Assembly: GCA_937891905.1 (NCBI GenBank)
Contig: CALATT010000001.1
Coordinates: forward strand, 1 to 6,625
Direction of reading: 5' to 3'
DNA from: an uncultured Bacteroidales bacterium
GTDB taxonomy: Bacteria > Bacteroidota > Bacteroidia > Bacteroidales > Paludibacteraceae
Length of the DNA: 6,625 bases
The notes beneath the pieces are model-generated. The model was not told where the DNA came from, made no database searches, and was given only the letters and a program-made list of their open reading frames with translations. Made by a program: the position numbers and the translations under genes. Within the stretch, counting starts at the first letter, position 1. Each line of letters begins with the position of its first letter. Positions 1 to 5,901 of the stretch are shown here, piece after piece.

Positions 1-334
1 CTTTGGCGATGGTCTCGCGGAATGGATAGAGGTTCACGCACACGAGGTCGATGAATGAGATGCCGTTCTCCTCCAATGCTTGGAGGTGAGATGGTTCATC
101 ACGGCGTGCGAGAAGACCACCGTGTACCTTTGGGTGAAGGGTCTTAACGCGACCGTCGCAGATCTCAGGGAAACCAGTTACATCGCTGATACCGATGGTC
201 TTAACGCCTGAGTTCTCTAATAATTTTTGTGTACCGCCTGTGGCGATGATTTCCCAGCCTGCTGCTTGCAGACCTTTCACGAAATCTACCAATCCTGATT
301 TGTCGCTTACGCTGACTAATGCTCTTTTTGCCAT
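1..334 (-). CDS. purH: PurH N-terminal part: bifunctional AICAR transformylase / IMP cyclohydrolase, cut by the window edge
   Basis: Only the first 111 codons are present; the rest lies beyond position 1. The reverse strand gives a protein starting MAKRALVSVSDKSGL, followed by ATGGT near residues 32-36, GRVKTLHPKVHGG near residues 61-73 and DLVCVNLYPF near residue 100. These are hallmark motifs of the N-terminal methylglyoxal-synthase-like IMP cyclohydrolase domain of PurH, which closes FAICAR to IMP. The AICAR formyltransferase domain should follow outside the window. The ATG at 334-332 fits the family's usual start and has an A-rich leader ending AACATT. An AGGAG-like motif lies about 17 nt upstream, too far for a normal ribosome binding site, and it coincides with the outer end of the inverted-repeat element. 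PurH is the last purine gene here and is separated from purM by the GxxExxY cassette. Identification is certain; regulation is unknown. Confidence 0.97.
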   Translation of the reverse strand, partial: MAKRALVSVSDKSGLVDFVKGLQAAGWEIIATGGTQKLLENSGVKTIGISDVTGFPEICDGRVKTLHPKVHGGLLARRDEPSHLQALEENGISFIDLVCVNLYPFRETIAK

Positions 335-345
335 AATGTTATTTG

Positions 346-351
346 TTTTAT
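346..351. repeat. Left 6-bp direct repeat TTTTAT, possible target-site duplication
   Basis: TTTTAT immediately borders the outer end of the left inverted-repeat arm. The same six bases border the right arm at 1025-1030. The motif is short and AT-rich, so chance is a real possibility, but its exact placement at both arm ends fits a target-site duplication. Confidence 0.4.
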
Positions 352-356
352 CTCCT

Positions 357-370
357 TGCCCTATCGGGCA
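357..370. repeat. Small hairpin near the outer end of the left arm, in the purH leader
   Basis: TGCCC (357-361) and GGGCA (366-370) form a perfect 5-bp stem with a 4-nt loop. On the purH-sense strand it lies just upstream of an AGGAG motif, 22 nt before the purH ATG. There is no U-run after it, so it is not a standard intrinsic terminator. The equivalent place in the right arm has no convincing hairpin. Confidence 0.45.
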
Positions 371-428
371 GAAATCTTAATTAAATCTTATTTTACGATG
401 TTGTTTGTTTTTATTGCCTTCGCTCTTC

Positions 429-448
429 GTTTTGGGAACATCCAAAAC
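429..448. repeat. Hairpin inside the left inverted-repeat arm
   Basis: GTTTTGG (429-435) and CCAAAAC (442-448) form a perfect 7-bp stem around the 6-nt loop GAACAT. It lies just downstream of the GxxExxY stop codon. The equivalent position in the right arm (931-948) also has a hairpin with a 6-nt loop but different stem bases. No T-run follows on the minus strand, so a terminator role is not supported. Confidence 0.6.
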
Positions 449-454
449 TCATCA

Positions 455-856
455 CTAATCTTCAGTAAATGTAGTGGGTTTTTGATCGACTTTTACGGAA
501 CGCAGTCCTTTAGTAAAATCATACGCTCCAAAATTTATCAACCAACCTTGTTCTTTTTTGTACAATCTTAAATATGTTTTAAGTTGCTTATAATGAACTG
601 GTAGTAACTCTTCTACTGATTTTAGTTCTATTATTATCTGATCTTCAACGAGTATATCCAAACGCAGTGAGTTCTCTACCAAATGTCCTTTGTAGAAAAC
701 CTCTACAGGCACTTCGGATTGCACTTTTAATCCACGCTCTTGCAACTCATAGACCAATGCCTTATGATAGACCGATTCAAGCAAACCAGGTCCAAACGCA
801 TTGTACACTTCCATGGCTGCACCGCGTATTTGATATGATAACTCGTGGTTAGTCAT
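455..856 (-). CDS. GxxExxY family protein (PD-(D/E)XK nuclease-like, PDDEXK_3 type)
   Basis: The 133-residue product has the family signature G24-L-L-E27-S-V-Y30 (GxxExxY). After it come a conserved D67 in RLDILVED and E77-L-K79 in IIELKS, which together resemble the D...ExK metal-binding core of PD-(D/E)XK nucleases. HYKQLKTYL (residues 88-96) and GWLINFG (104-110) are also typical. Length is close to the usual 120-130 residues and there is no signal peptide or membrane segment, so it should be cytoplasmic. No reaction or partner is established for the family; nuclease activity is inferred from the fold signature only. The ATG at 856-854 starts right at the usual N-terminus. The gene interrupts a purine operon, has no evident role in that pathway, and is bracketed by long inverted repeats, so it looks like cargo of an inserted element or the element's own enzyme. 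Its last codons and stop are encoded by the left repeat core. Confidence 0.9.
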   Translation of the reverse strand: MTNHELSYQIRGAAMEVYNAFGPGLLESVYHKALVYELQERGLKVQSEVPVEVFYKGHLVENSLRLDILVEDQIIIELKSVEELLPVHYKQLKTYLRLYKKEQGWLINFGAYDFTKGLRSVKVDQKPTTFTED

Positions 857-904
857 GATTCCTAATTGTCCTATTTACTTTGCCTGAAATCTATATAATA
901 TGTC

Positions 905-1024
905 ACATTTACTGAAGATTTAGCGCACGAGTTTCGTTTGAGCGAAACGAGGAGCGGACTGCAATAATAATCAGTAGCGTGGATAAAAGATTTATTTAGA
1001 TTTCGTGAGCGCAGCGAGCAGGAG
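905..1024. repeat. Right arm of the long imperfect inverted repeat
   Basis: This arm is the partner of 352-472. Its inner core, ACATTTACTGAAGATT at 905-920, is perfectly complementary to 457-472 and ends 48 nt upstream of the GxxExxY start codon. The outer end, AGGAG at 1020-1024, matches CTCCT at 352-356. It fills most of the 174-bp gap between the GxxExxY gene and purM. Two stretches within it (931-956 and 1001-1023) also resemble each other, with TTTCGT, GAGCG and CGAG in the same order, so the arm may contain a degenerate internal repeat. Confidence 0.75.
931..948. repeat. Hairpin inside the right inverted-repeat arm
   Basis: GTTTCG (931-936) and CGAAAC (943-948) form a perfect 6-bp stem around a 6-nt loop, TTTGAG. 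Its distance from the 16-bp repeat core equals that of the left-arm hairpin at 429-448. The inner stem pairs differ between the arms while pairing is kept, which suggests the structure matters. Confidence 0.6.
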
Positions 1025-1030
1025 TTTTAT
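1025..1030. repeat. Right 6-bp direct repeat TTTTAT, possible target-site duplication
   Basis: This copy directly abuts both the outer end of the right arm and the purM stop codon (1033-1031). It is identical to 346-351. Insertion would therefore have occurred immediately after the purM stop codon without harming either coding sequence. Confidence 0.4.
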
Positions 1031-2056
1031 TTATAGTATCTCGTTCTCGCCTTCGATGACTTTGCCAATGATTTGGGCTTTGTCGCCGTGCTTAGCGAGG
1101 ATAGCGATGGCTTTCTCTGCGTCTGCCGCTGGCATAGCAATCACCATACCAATACCCATGTTGAAGATGTTGAACATCTCGCGGTGAGGGATATTACCCC
1201 ACTTCTCCAAGCATTGGAATACAGGAAGAATCTCCCATGAGCCCTCGGTTACGCTGAAGCCTTGACCCTCTTTCAAGATACGAGGGATATTCTCATCGAA
1301 GCCACCACCAGTGATATGCGCTACGCCGTGTACATCGCAGTTGTGGATTACCTCCAGCACTTGCTTCACATAGATGCGAGTTGGAGTGAGTAAAACTTCG
1401 CCGAGTTTCTTGTCTGCACTGAGTTCTGGGTAGACGGTTTGGAGGTCCAGACCTGCATCGCTAACCACCTTGCGCACGAGACTAAAACCATTGCTATGCA
1501 CACCCGAAGAAGAGATACCTACCAATACATCGCCTACAGCCACTTTGCTGCCATCGATGAGTTGTGATTTCTCCACTACACCTGTGGTGTAACCAGCTAT
1601 ATCGTACTCGCCATCGCCGTACATACCTGGCATCTCAGCTGTCTCGCCACCCACAAGGGCGCAACCTGCTTGACGGCAACCTTCGGCTACACCAGCTACG
1701 ATAGCCTCTACTTTCTCAGGGATATTATGCCCGATAGCCACATAATCCAAGAAGATGAGTGGTTCTGCACCCTGTGCAAGCACATCGTTGACACACATAG
1801 CCACCGCATCAATACCGATGGTATCGTGCTTATCCATTGCAAAAGCGAGTTTAAGTTTGGTACCAACTCCATCGGTACCACTCACGAGGACTGGTTCTTT
1901 GATATTCAATGCTGACAAGTCGAACATTCCACCAAAGGAACCAATATTACCCATCGAACCAAAGCGGTTGGTGCTTTTAACATGTGATTTAATACGACTT
2001 ACTACTTCGTATCCGGCTTCGAGGTTCACGCCGGCTGCTTCATAATGTTGTGCCAT
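1031..2056 (-). CDS. purM: PurM: phosphoribosylformylglycinamidine cyclo-ligase (AIR synthetase)
   Basis: PurM is a cytoplasmic enzyme that uses ATP to close FGAM, the product of PurL, into AIR. The 341-residue product is close to the usual length of about 345 and looks complete. Characteristic motifs run in the expected order: GTDGVGTKLKLAF near residues 60-72, DAVAMCVNDVLAQGAEP near 83-99, GGETAEMPGMY near 136-146, GVHSNGFSLV near 184-193, HITGGGFDENIPRIL near 247-261 and FNMGIGMVI near 298-306. These form the N-terminal AIRS ATP-binding region and the C-terminal AIRS_C domain. The ATG at 2056-2054 gives the normal family N-terminus and is preceded by an A/T-rich leader without a Shine-Dalgarno motif. 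The gene follows purL by 81 bp, in reaction order, which supports cotranscription. The TAA stop at 1033-1031 directly abuts the candidate mobile cassette. Confidence 0.98.
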   Translation of the reverse strand: MAQHYEAAGVNLEAGYEVVSRIKSHVKSTNRFGSMGNIGSFGGMFDLSALNIKEPVLVSGTDGVGTKLKLAFAMDKHDTIGIDAVAMCVNDVLAQGAEPLIFLDYVAIGHNIPEKVEAIVAGVAEGCRQAGCALVGGETAEMPGMYGDGEYDIAGYTTGVVEKSQLIDGSKVAVGDVLVGISSSGVHSNGFSLVRKVVSDAGLDLQTVYPELSADKKLGEVLLTPTRIYVKQVLEVIHNCDVHGVAHITGGGFDENIPRILKEGQGFSVTEGSWEILPVFQCLEKWGNIPHREMFNIFNMGIGMVIAMPAADAEKAIAILAKHGDKAQIIGKVIEGENEIL

Positions 2057-2072
2057 TATTATTTATTATTTG
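2057..2072 (-). promoter_or_regulatory. A/T-rich translation leader of purM
   Basis: On the minus strand the 16 nt before the purM ATG read CAAATAATAAATAATA, with no purine-rich Shine-Dalgarno sequence. The purE leader (ending AATACATT) and the purH leader (ending AATAACATT) are similar. Such leaders are usual in Bacteroidota, where initiation often depends on A-rich unstructured sequence. The functional role here is inference. Confidence 0.35.
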
Positions 2073-2078
2073 TTAGAT

Positions 2079-2125
2079 GTTAGACCGCTAACGCTGTTAG
2101 AAGTTAGACCGCTAACGCTGTTAGA
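2079..2125. repeat. Two-copy 24-bp tandem repeat with nested palindromes in the purL-purM spacer
   Basis: Two identical 23-nt copies (2079-2101 and 2103-2125) repeat with a 24-nt period. Each contains GTTAG, CTAAC and GTTAG in turn, separated by ACCG and GCT, so each copy can form either of two 5-bp hairpins with loops of 4 or 3 nt. Partial copies of the GTTAGATGTTAG type flank the array (2072-2083 and 2120-2130). The array occupies most of the 81-bp spacer and encodes no ORF. It could be a dispersed intergenic repeat, or could affect mRNA stability or translation between purL and purM. Confidence 0.85.
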
Positions 2126-2137
2126 TGTTGGATGTTA

Positions 2138-5100
2138 TTACTTCTTACGAAAATATTTTACTGCGTTGTCAAACAATGGTTGGTACTTATTGCCTGCGAT
2201 ATTGGTGAATACGCCTTCTTCGAAACGCTCAGTGTGACCCATTTTACCCAGTATCTGTCCATTCTGAGAGATGATACCTTCGATAGCATAATACGAGCCG
2301 TTCGGGTTGTATGGCGCTTCCATCGTTGCCTCACCTGTAGCAGGATTAGCATAGCGGAATGCTACTTGTCCATTCTCAAAGAGTTGTTTGGCTAATTCCT
2401 CATTCACCACGAACTTACCTTCACCGTGACTGACAGCAATCGTGTGTGTATCACCCACTTGCATACCGCATAACCATGGACTATTGACCGTTGACACAAC
2501 GGTAGTAACCATCTGCGAGATGTGGCGGTTGATATCATTGCGGAAGAGTGTTGGTGAGTCTGGAGTAACCATACCAAGTTTGCCATATGGCAATAATCCG
2601 CTCTTTACTAATGCTTGGAAACCATTGCAGATACCGAGGATAAGACCACCTCGCTCAATAAGAGCAGTGATAGCTGCGCCTACTTTGGCATTGTTAATCA
2701 CATTTGCAATGAACTTACCACTTCCATCAGGTTCGTCACCCGCAGAGAAACCACCGGCGAACATCAGTATATGGCAGCGATTGATATGCTCTACCATCTC
2801 ATCTATACTGCTAAGCACATCTTCGCTCGTAAGGTTACGGAAGATAGTTGTCTCTACCTCTGCTCCCGCTTTGCGCCATGCTTTTGCACTATCGTAATCG
2901 CAGTTGGTGCCTGGGAAGACAGGGATGTAAACGATAGGAGCAGCCTCTCCTAAATCCTCCCCTAAAGGGAAGGACTTACACTCTTCGTTCATTTCCCATC
3001 CTTTTGGGGTGGAGGTTGGGGTAGGATTATCTATACCCGCTGGTAATAACTCTTGATGTTGCGCCTCAACGGCTGATGGGTAGATTTTATCGAACTGACC
3101 ACAGCAAGCCTTCAGCAATATAGCACGCGATACGCGCTCACCATTGATAACGAGATTATTACCCTCTATCACTGTACCGAGATATTGTGCGGCTGGCAAA
3201 GTGAGATCTTCGGTTGCCTCTACTATGATAGAACCATAATTATAATCGAATAGTTCGTTCTCGGCGATTTGAATATCTACTGCGAGTTCATTACCAAAAC
3301 TCATCTTAGTAATTGCCTCAGCTAATCCTCCAAAACCAAGTGCATACGCTGCACATATCTTGCCTGATTGAATAGCATTGGTTGTGTAGGTCCAGTTCGC
3401 TTTGAGTTGCTCTACATTAGGCATATAGTTCGCTAATGCGTTATGCTTAATGAGGTATAACTTATTACCTGCTTTCTTCAGTTCGGGCGACACCACCTTG
3501 TCGGCTGGCACAGTAGTGATACCGAATGCAATCAAGGTAGGAGGTACACTTATCTGCTCGAAGGTACCCGACATTGAGTCTTTACCACCTATACTTGGTA
3601 ATCCAAACGCCACTTGCATCTTGAGTGCACCCAGCAATGCGCTGAGTGGCTTACCATAAGCATGCTCACTGCTCATACGCTCGAAATACTCTTGGTAAGA
3701 GAAGCGCATACGGCTATAATCCGCGCCCGCTGCTACCACCTTGGTGCAAGCCTCAACCACCGCATAGGCAGCGCTATGGTATGGACTCCACTCGGCAATG
3801 AATGGATTGTAACCATATGCCATGATGGAGGCGGTATTGGTATAGCCATCTGTAGGCAGTTTTTGTACACTCACCTGACTCTCAGTTAATTGAGTCTTAC
3901 CACCAAAAGGCATCAAGACGGTACTACGACCAATCGTAGCGTCAAAATTTTCTATAAGTCCCTTTTGCGAAGTGATATTTGGATCAGCCATCACTTTCGC
4001 CATTTTTTCCTCCAGTGTTGCACCTTGGATAGTCTGCGCAAAAGGATTTTTCTCTTCTACTGGTAAAATGACTGCTTTCGCAAAGTGCTTGGCTCCCGCA
4101 CTATCAATAAACTCGCGTGTGAGGTCTGCGATAAGTTCTCCTTTATAGAACTGACGCATGCGTCCATTAGCAGTCACATCAGCCACATAGGTATATTCAA
4201 TATTATCCATATGGCAATAGCGCTCCATTAGTTCACGGTCTTTGGCTTCAATCACAACTGCCATACGCTCTTGCGACTCGCTAATAGCCAGTTCGGTAGG
4301 ATTCAAACCGCTATACTTGGTAGGCACACGATCGAGATAGATATCTAATCCGTCTGCCAATTCACCGATAGCTACACTCACTCCACCCGCTCCAAAATCA
4401 TTGGATTTCTTGATAAGACGAGTCACCTCTGGACGACGCATGAGACGCTGCAGTTTGCGTTCCTCAGGCGCATTACCTTTCTGCACCTCGCTACCACAAG
4501 ACTCAAGCGATGCCTCGGTATGCTCTTTGGACGAACCCGTAGCACCACCAATGCCATCGCGACCTGTACGGCCACCTAAAAGGAGGATTATATCCCCTGG
4601 TGCAGGACTCTCACGACGGATATTAGATGCTGGCGATGCACCCACTACAGCACCCACCTCAAGGCGTTTAGCGATATACGACGGGTGATAGATCTCACGC
4701 ACATGCGTGGTTGCCAGACCTATTTGATTACCATAACTGGAATACCCCGCCGCAGCCTTACGGGAGATAATCTGTTGGGGCAGTTTACCTGGTATCGTCT
4801 CAGCCACAGGTTTATAAATATCACCTGCTCCCGTTACACGCATGGCTTGATATACATACGCACGACCAGATAATGGGTCGCGGATGGCACCACCTAAACA
4901 GGTACTTGCACCGCCGAAGGGCTCAATCTCAGTAGGATGGTTATGGGTCTCATTCTTGAATTGAAGCAACCATTTCTCTTGCTTACCATCCACATCTACA
5001 TCAATAAAGATAGAGCATGCATTATTCTCTTCGCTCACCTCCATATCATCCAGCAATCCTTTGCTACGCAAATAGCGTGCACCAATAGTAGCCAATTCCA

Positions 5101-5899
5101 TGAGGCATAGAGGTTTCTCTGTGCGGCCCAACTCCTGACGAATATCATGGAACATACCCAAGGTACTCTCTATCTCCTCTTTAACGAAAGAGTTATCCAC
5201 CTTGATGGACTCAAGAATAGTGGTAAAAGTGGTGTGACGGCAATGGTCTGACCAATAGGTATCGAGGATACGCAATTCTGTTTCGGTGGGGTTGCGTTGT
5301 TCTTTTTGGAAATAAGTAACCACCTCATGCAGGTCATCGGCATTCATCGCCAATCCCCATTGTTTGCAGAAAGGAGCATACTCCTCGCGAGTCATATCTA
5401 TAAAACCATCCAACTTAACCAATGGCTTGACATCCGTTGTTTGGTTTTGTTGCAGTAGAGACAAGTCTTTCTCGCGTGATTCCACTGCATTGATATAATA
5501 GTGACGAATTTTCGCCATCTCCTCGTCAGAGATGGTATCATCAAAGATGAGCAAACGACTACTGCGAATCTCCACATCTGCTTCAGGGTCAATCAGATGT
5601 ACGCAGTCCACAGCAGAAGAAGCGCGTTGGTCAAACTGTCCTGGGATATACTCCACCGCCAAGTACTTCTTACCACAAAGGTCACACTCGTCCTCTACTG
5701 TATCCGTTACCGTTTCTCCAAACACCGTGTAACGGCATTGCTCTAACAACTGAGGTGTAAAGCCGAAAAGGTCATATACATTAATGTAGCGAAGTGACTG
5801 CATATTCAGTTGTAGATTCTCATTGAGTTCATTCATGAGACTACGAGCTTCTACCTGAAATGCAGGACGCTTTTCTACGAAAATACGAAAATTGGACAT
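2138..5899 (-). CDS. purL: PurL: single-chain phosphoribosylformylglycinamidine synthase with fused glutaminase domain
   Basis: PurL converts FGAR, ATP and glutamine to FGAM in the cytoplasm. The 1253-residue protein is complete and near the usual 1230-1300 of single-chain forms. In order it shows an N-terminal PurS-like region starting SNFRIFVEKRPAFQVEA, a linker with YWSDHCRHTTF near residues 213-224, and a first AIRS-like ATP-binding pair with KNETHNHPTEIEPFGGA near 314-330 and GGRTGRDGIGGATGSS near 435-450. A second pair contains IGGKDSMSG near 768-776, and a class I glutaminase runs from about residue 987. The catalytic triad is intact: Cys1091 in GICNGFQ, with His1222 and Glu1224 in GHTERF. 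The fusion means no separate purQ or purS is expected. The N-terminus resembles the single-chain clade common in streptococci and clostridia. Residues 959-985 come from an in-frame repeat-like insert. The gene starts 2 nt after the purE stop, indicating tight coupling. Confidence 0.98.
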   Translation of the reverse strand: MSNFRIFVEKRPAFQVEARSLMNELNENLQLNMQSLRYINVYDLFGFTPQLLEQCRYTVFGETVTDTVEDECDLCGKKYLAVEYIPGQFDQRASSAVDCVHLIDPEADVEIRSSRLLIFDDTISDEEMAKIRHYYINAVESREKDLSLLQQNQTTDVKPLVKLDGFIDMTREEYAPFCKQWGLAMNADDLHEVVTYFQKEQRNPTETELRILDTYWSDHCRHTTFTTILESIKVDNSFVKEEIESTLGMFHDIRQELGRTEKPLCLMELATIGARYLRSKGLLDDMEVSEENNACSIFIDVDVDGKQEKWLLQFKNETHNHPTEIEPFGGASTCLGGAIRDPLSGRAYVYQAMRVTGAGDIYKPVAETIPGKLPQQIISRKAAAGYSSYGNQIGLATTHVREIYHPSYIAKRLEVGAVVGASPASNIRRESPAPGDIILLLGGRTGRDGIGGATGSSKEHTEASLESCGSEVQKGNAPEERKLQRLMRRPEVTRLIKKSNDFGAGGVSVAIGELADGLDIYLDRVPTKYSGLNPTELAISESQERMAVVIEAKDRELMERYCHMDNIEYTYVADVTANGRMRQFYKGELIADLTREFIDSAGAKHFAKAVILPVEEKNPFAQTIQGATLEEKMAKVMADPNITSQKGLIENFDATIGRSTVLMPFGGKTQLTESQVSVQKLPTDGYTNTASIMAYGYNPFIAEWSPYHSAAYAVVEACTKVVAAGADYSRMRFSYQEYFERMSSEHAYGKPLSALLGALKMQVAFGLPSIGGKDSMSGTFEQISVPPTLIAFGITTVPADKVVSPELKKAGNKLYLIKHNALANYMPNVEQLKANWTYTTNAIQSGKICAAYALGFGGLAEAITKMSFGNELAVDIQIAENELFDYNYGSIIVEATEDLTLPAAQYLGTVIEGNNLVINGERVSRAILLKACCGQFDKIYPSAVEAQHQELLPAGIDNPTPTSTPKGWEMNEECKSFPLGEDLGEAAPIVYIPVFPGTNCDYDSAKAWRKAGAEVETTIFRNLTSEDVLSSIDEMVEHINRCHILMFAGGFSAGDEPDGSGKFIANVINNAKVGAAITALIERGGLILGICNGFQALVKSGLLPYGKLGMVTPDSPTLFRNDINRHISQMVTTVVSTVNSPWLCGMQVGDTHTIAVSHGEGKFVVNEELAKQLFENGQVAFRYANPATGEATMEAPYNPNGSYYAIEGIISQNGQILGKMGHTERFEEGVFTNIAGNKYQPLFDNAVKYFRKK
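2949..3025. repeat. In-frame palindromic repeat-like insert within purL
   Basis: The arms 2949-2974 and 2998-3025 form an imperfect inverted repeat: CCTA at 2949-2952 with TAGG at 3022-3025, CCTCC at 2956-2960 with GGAGG at 3011-3015, CCCCTAAAGG at 2959-2968 with CCTTTTGGGG at 3000-3009 (one gap and one mismatch), and AGGA at 2971-2974 with TCCT at 2999-3002. The left arm also contains the small palindrome CCCTAAAGGG. In PurL this encodes residues 959-985, rich in Pro, Thr, Gly and Glu (beginning PTPTSTPKG), just before the glutaminase domain. Similar CCCCTAAAGGGG-type palindromes are common between genes in Bacteroidota. That this is an inserted copy is inference. Confidence 0.6.
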
Positions 5900-5901
5900 G
5901 A

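Larger units (their letters stand above)
352..472. repeat. Left arm of the long imperfect inverted repeat
   Basis: This 121-nt arm pairs with 905-1024. Its inner 16 nt (457-472, AATCTTCAGTAAATGT) are perfectly complementary to 905-920, and the shorter matching blocks outside it keep the same order and spacing. The core overlaps the stop codon and last five codons of the GxxExxY gene. The outer end lies 17 nt upstream of the purH start. The arm contains two hairpins, at 357-370 and 429-448. It also accounts for most of the otherwise empty gap between the GxxExxY gene and purH. Confidence 0.75.
352..1024 (-). mobile_element. Candidate inverted-repeat-bounded mobile cassette carrying a GxxExxY gene
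   Basis: This 673-bp unit lies between purM and purH. Its ends are imperfect inverted repeats of about 120 nt with a perfect 16-bp inner core (457-472 against 905-920). Outside the core, seven short blocks match in inverted order at nearly equal distances: 445-450/929-934, 427-432/945-950, 421-425/952-956, 411-417/961-967, 382-389/987-994, 371-377/998-1004 and 352-356/1020-1024. A direct TTTTAT borders each end. The interior holds one gene with a PD-(D/E)XK nuclease-type signature and no recognisable transposase. The repeats are seen directly; that this is a mobile unit, mobilised by its own product or in trans, is inference. Alternatives are an old inverted duplication of a dispersed intergenic repeat, or a selected long-range RNA structure. 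Strand is given as that of the cargo gene. Confidence 0.6.

Noticed and set aside
356..571. A 71-codon plus-strand open frame across the left repeat arm
   Set aside because: Its second half is antisense to the GxxExxY gene and its first half is repeat sequence. It is hydrophobic only because the region is T-rich, and no leader or homology supports it.
886..893. Possible Bacteroidota promoter -7 element (TAGATTTC on the minus strand) before the GxxExxY gene
   Set aside because: It misses the final G of TAnnTTTG and there is no TTTG at the expected -33 distance. It is too weak to annotate.
931..948. Rho-independent terminator after purM
   Set aside because: The stem is only 6 bp and no T-run follows on the minus strand. 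The left-arm hairpin at 429-448 also lacks one.
2079..2125. Possible CRISPR array
   Set aside because: There are only two copies separated by a single nucleotide, with no spacers and no cas genes. It is a simple tandem repeat.
2442..2897. A 151-codon open frame on the plus strand inside purL
   Set aside because: It lies wholly antisense to the conserved glutaminase region of PurL, shows no recognisable motifs and has a low-complexity Ser/Thr/Leu-rich composition typical of shadow frames.
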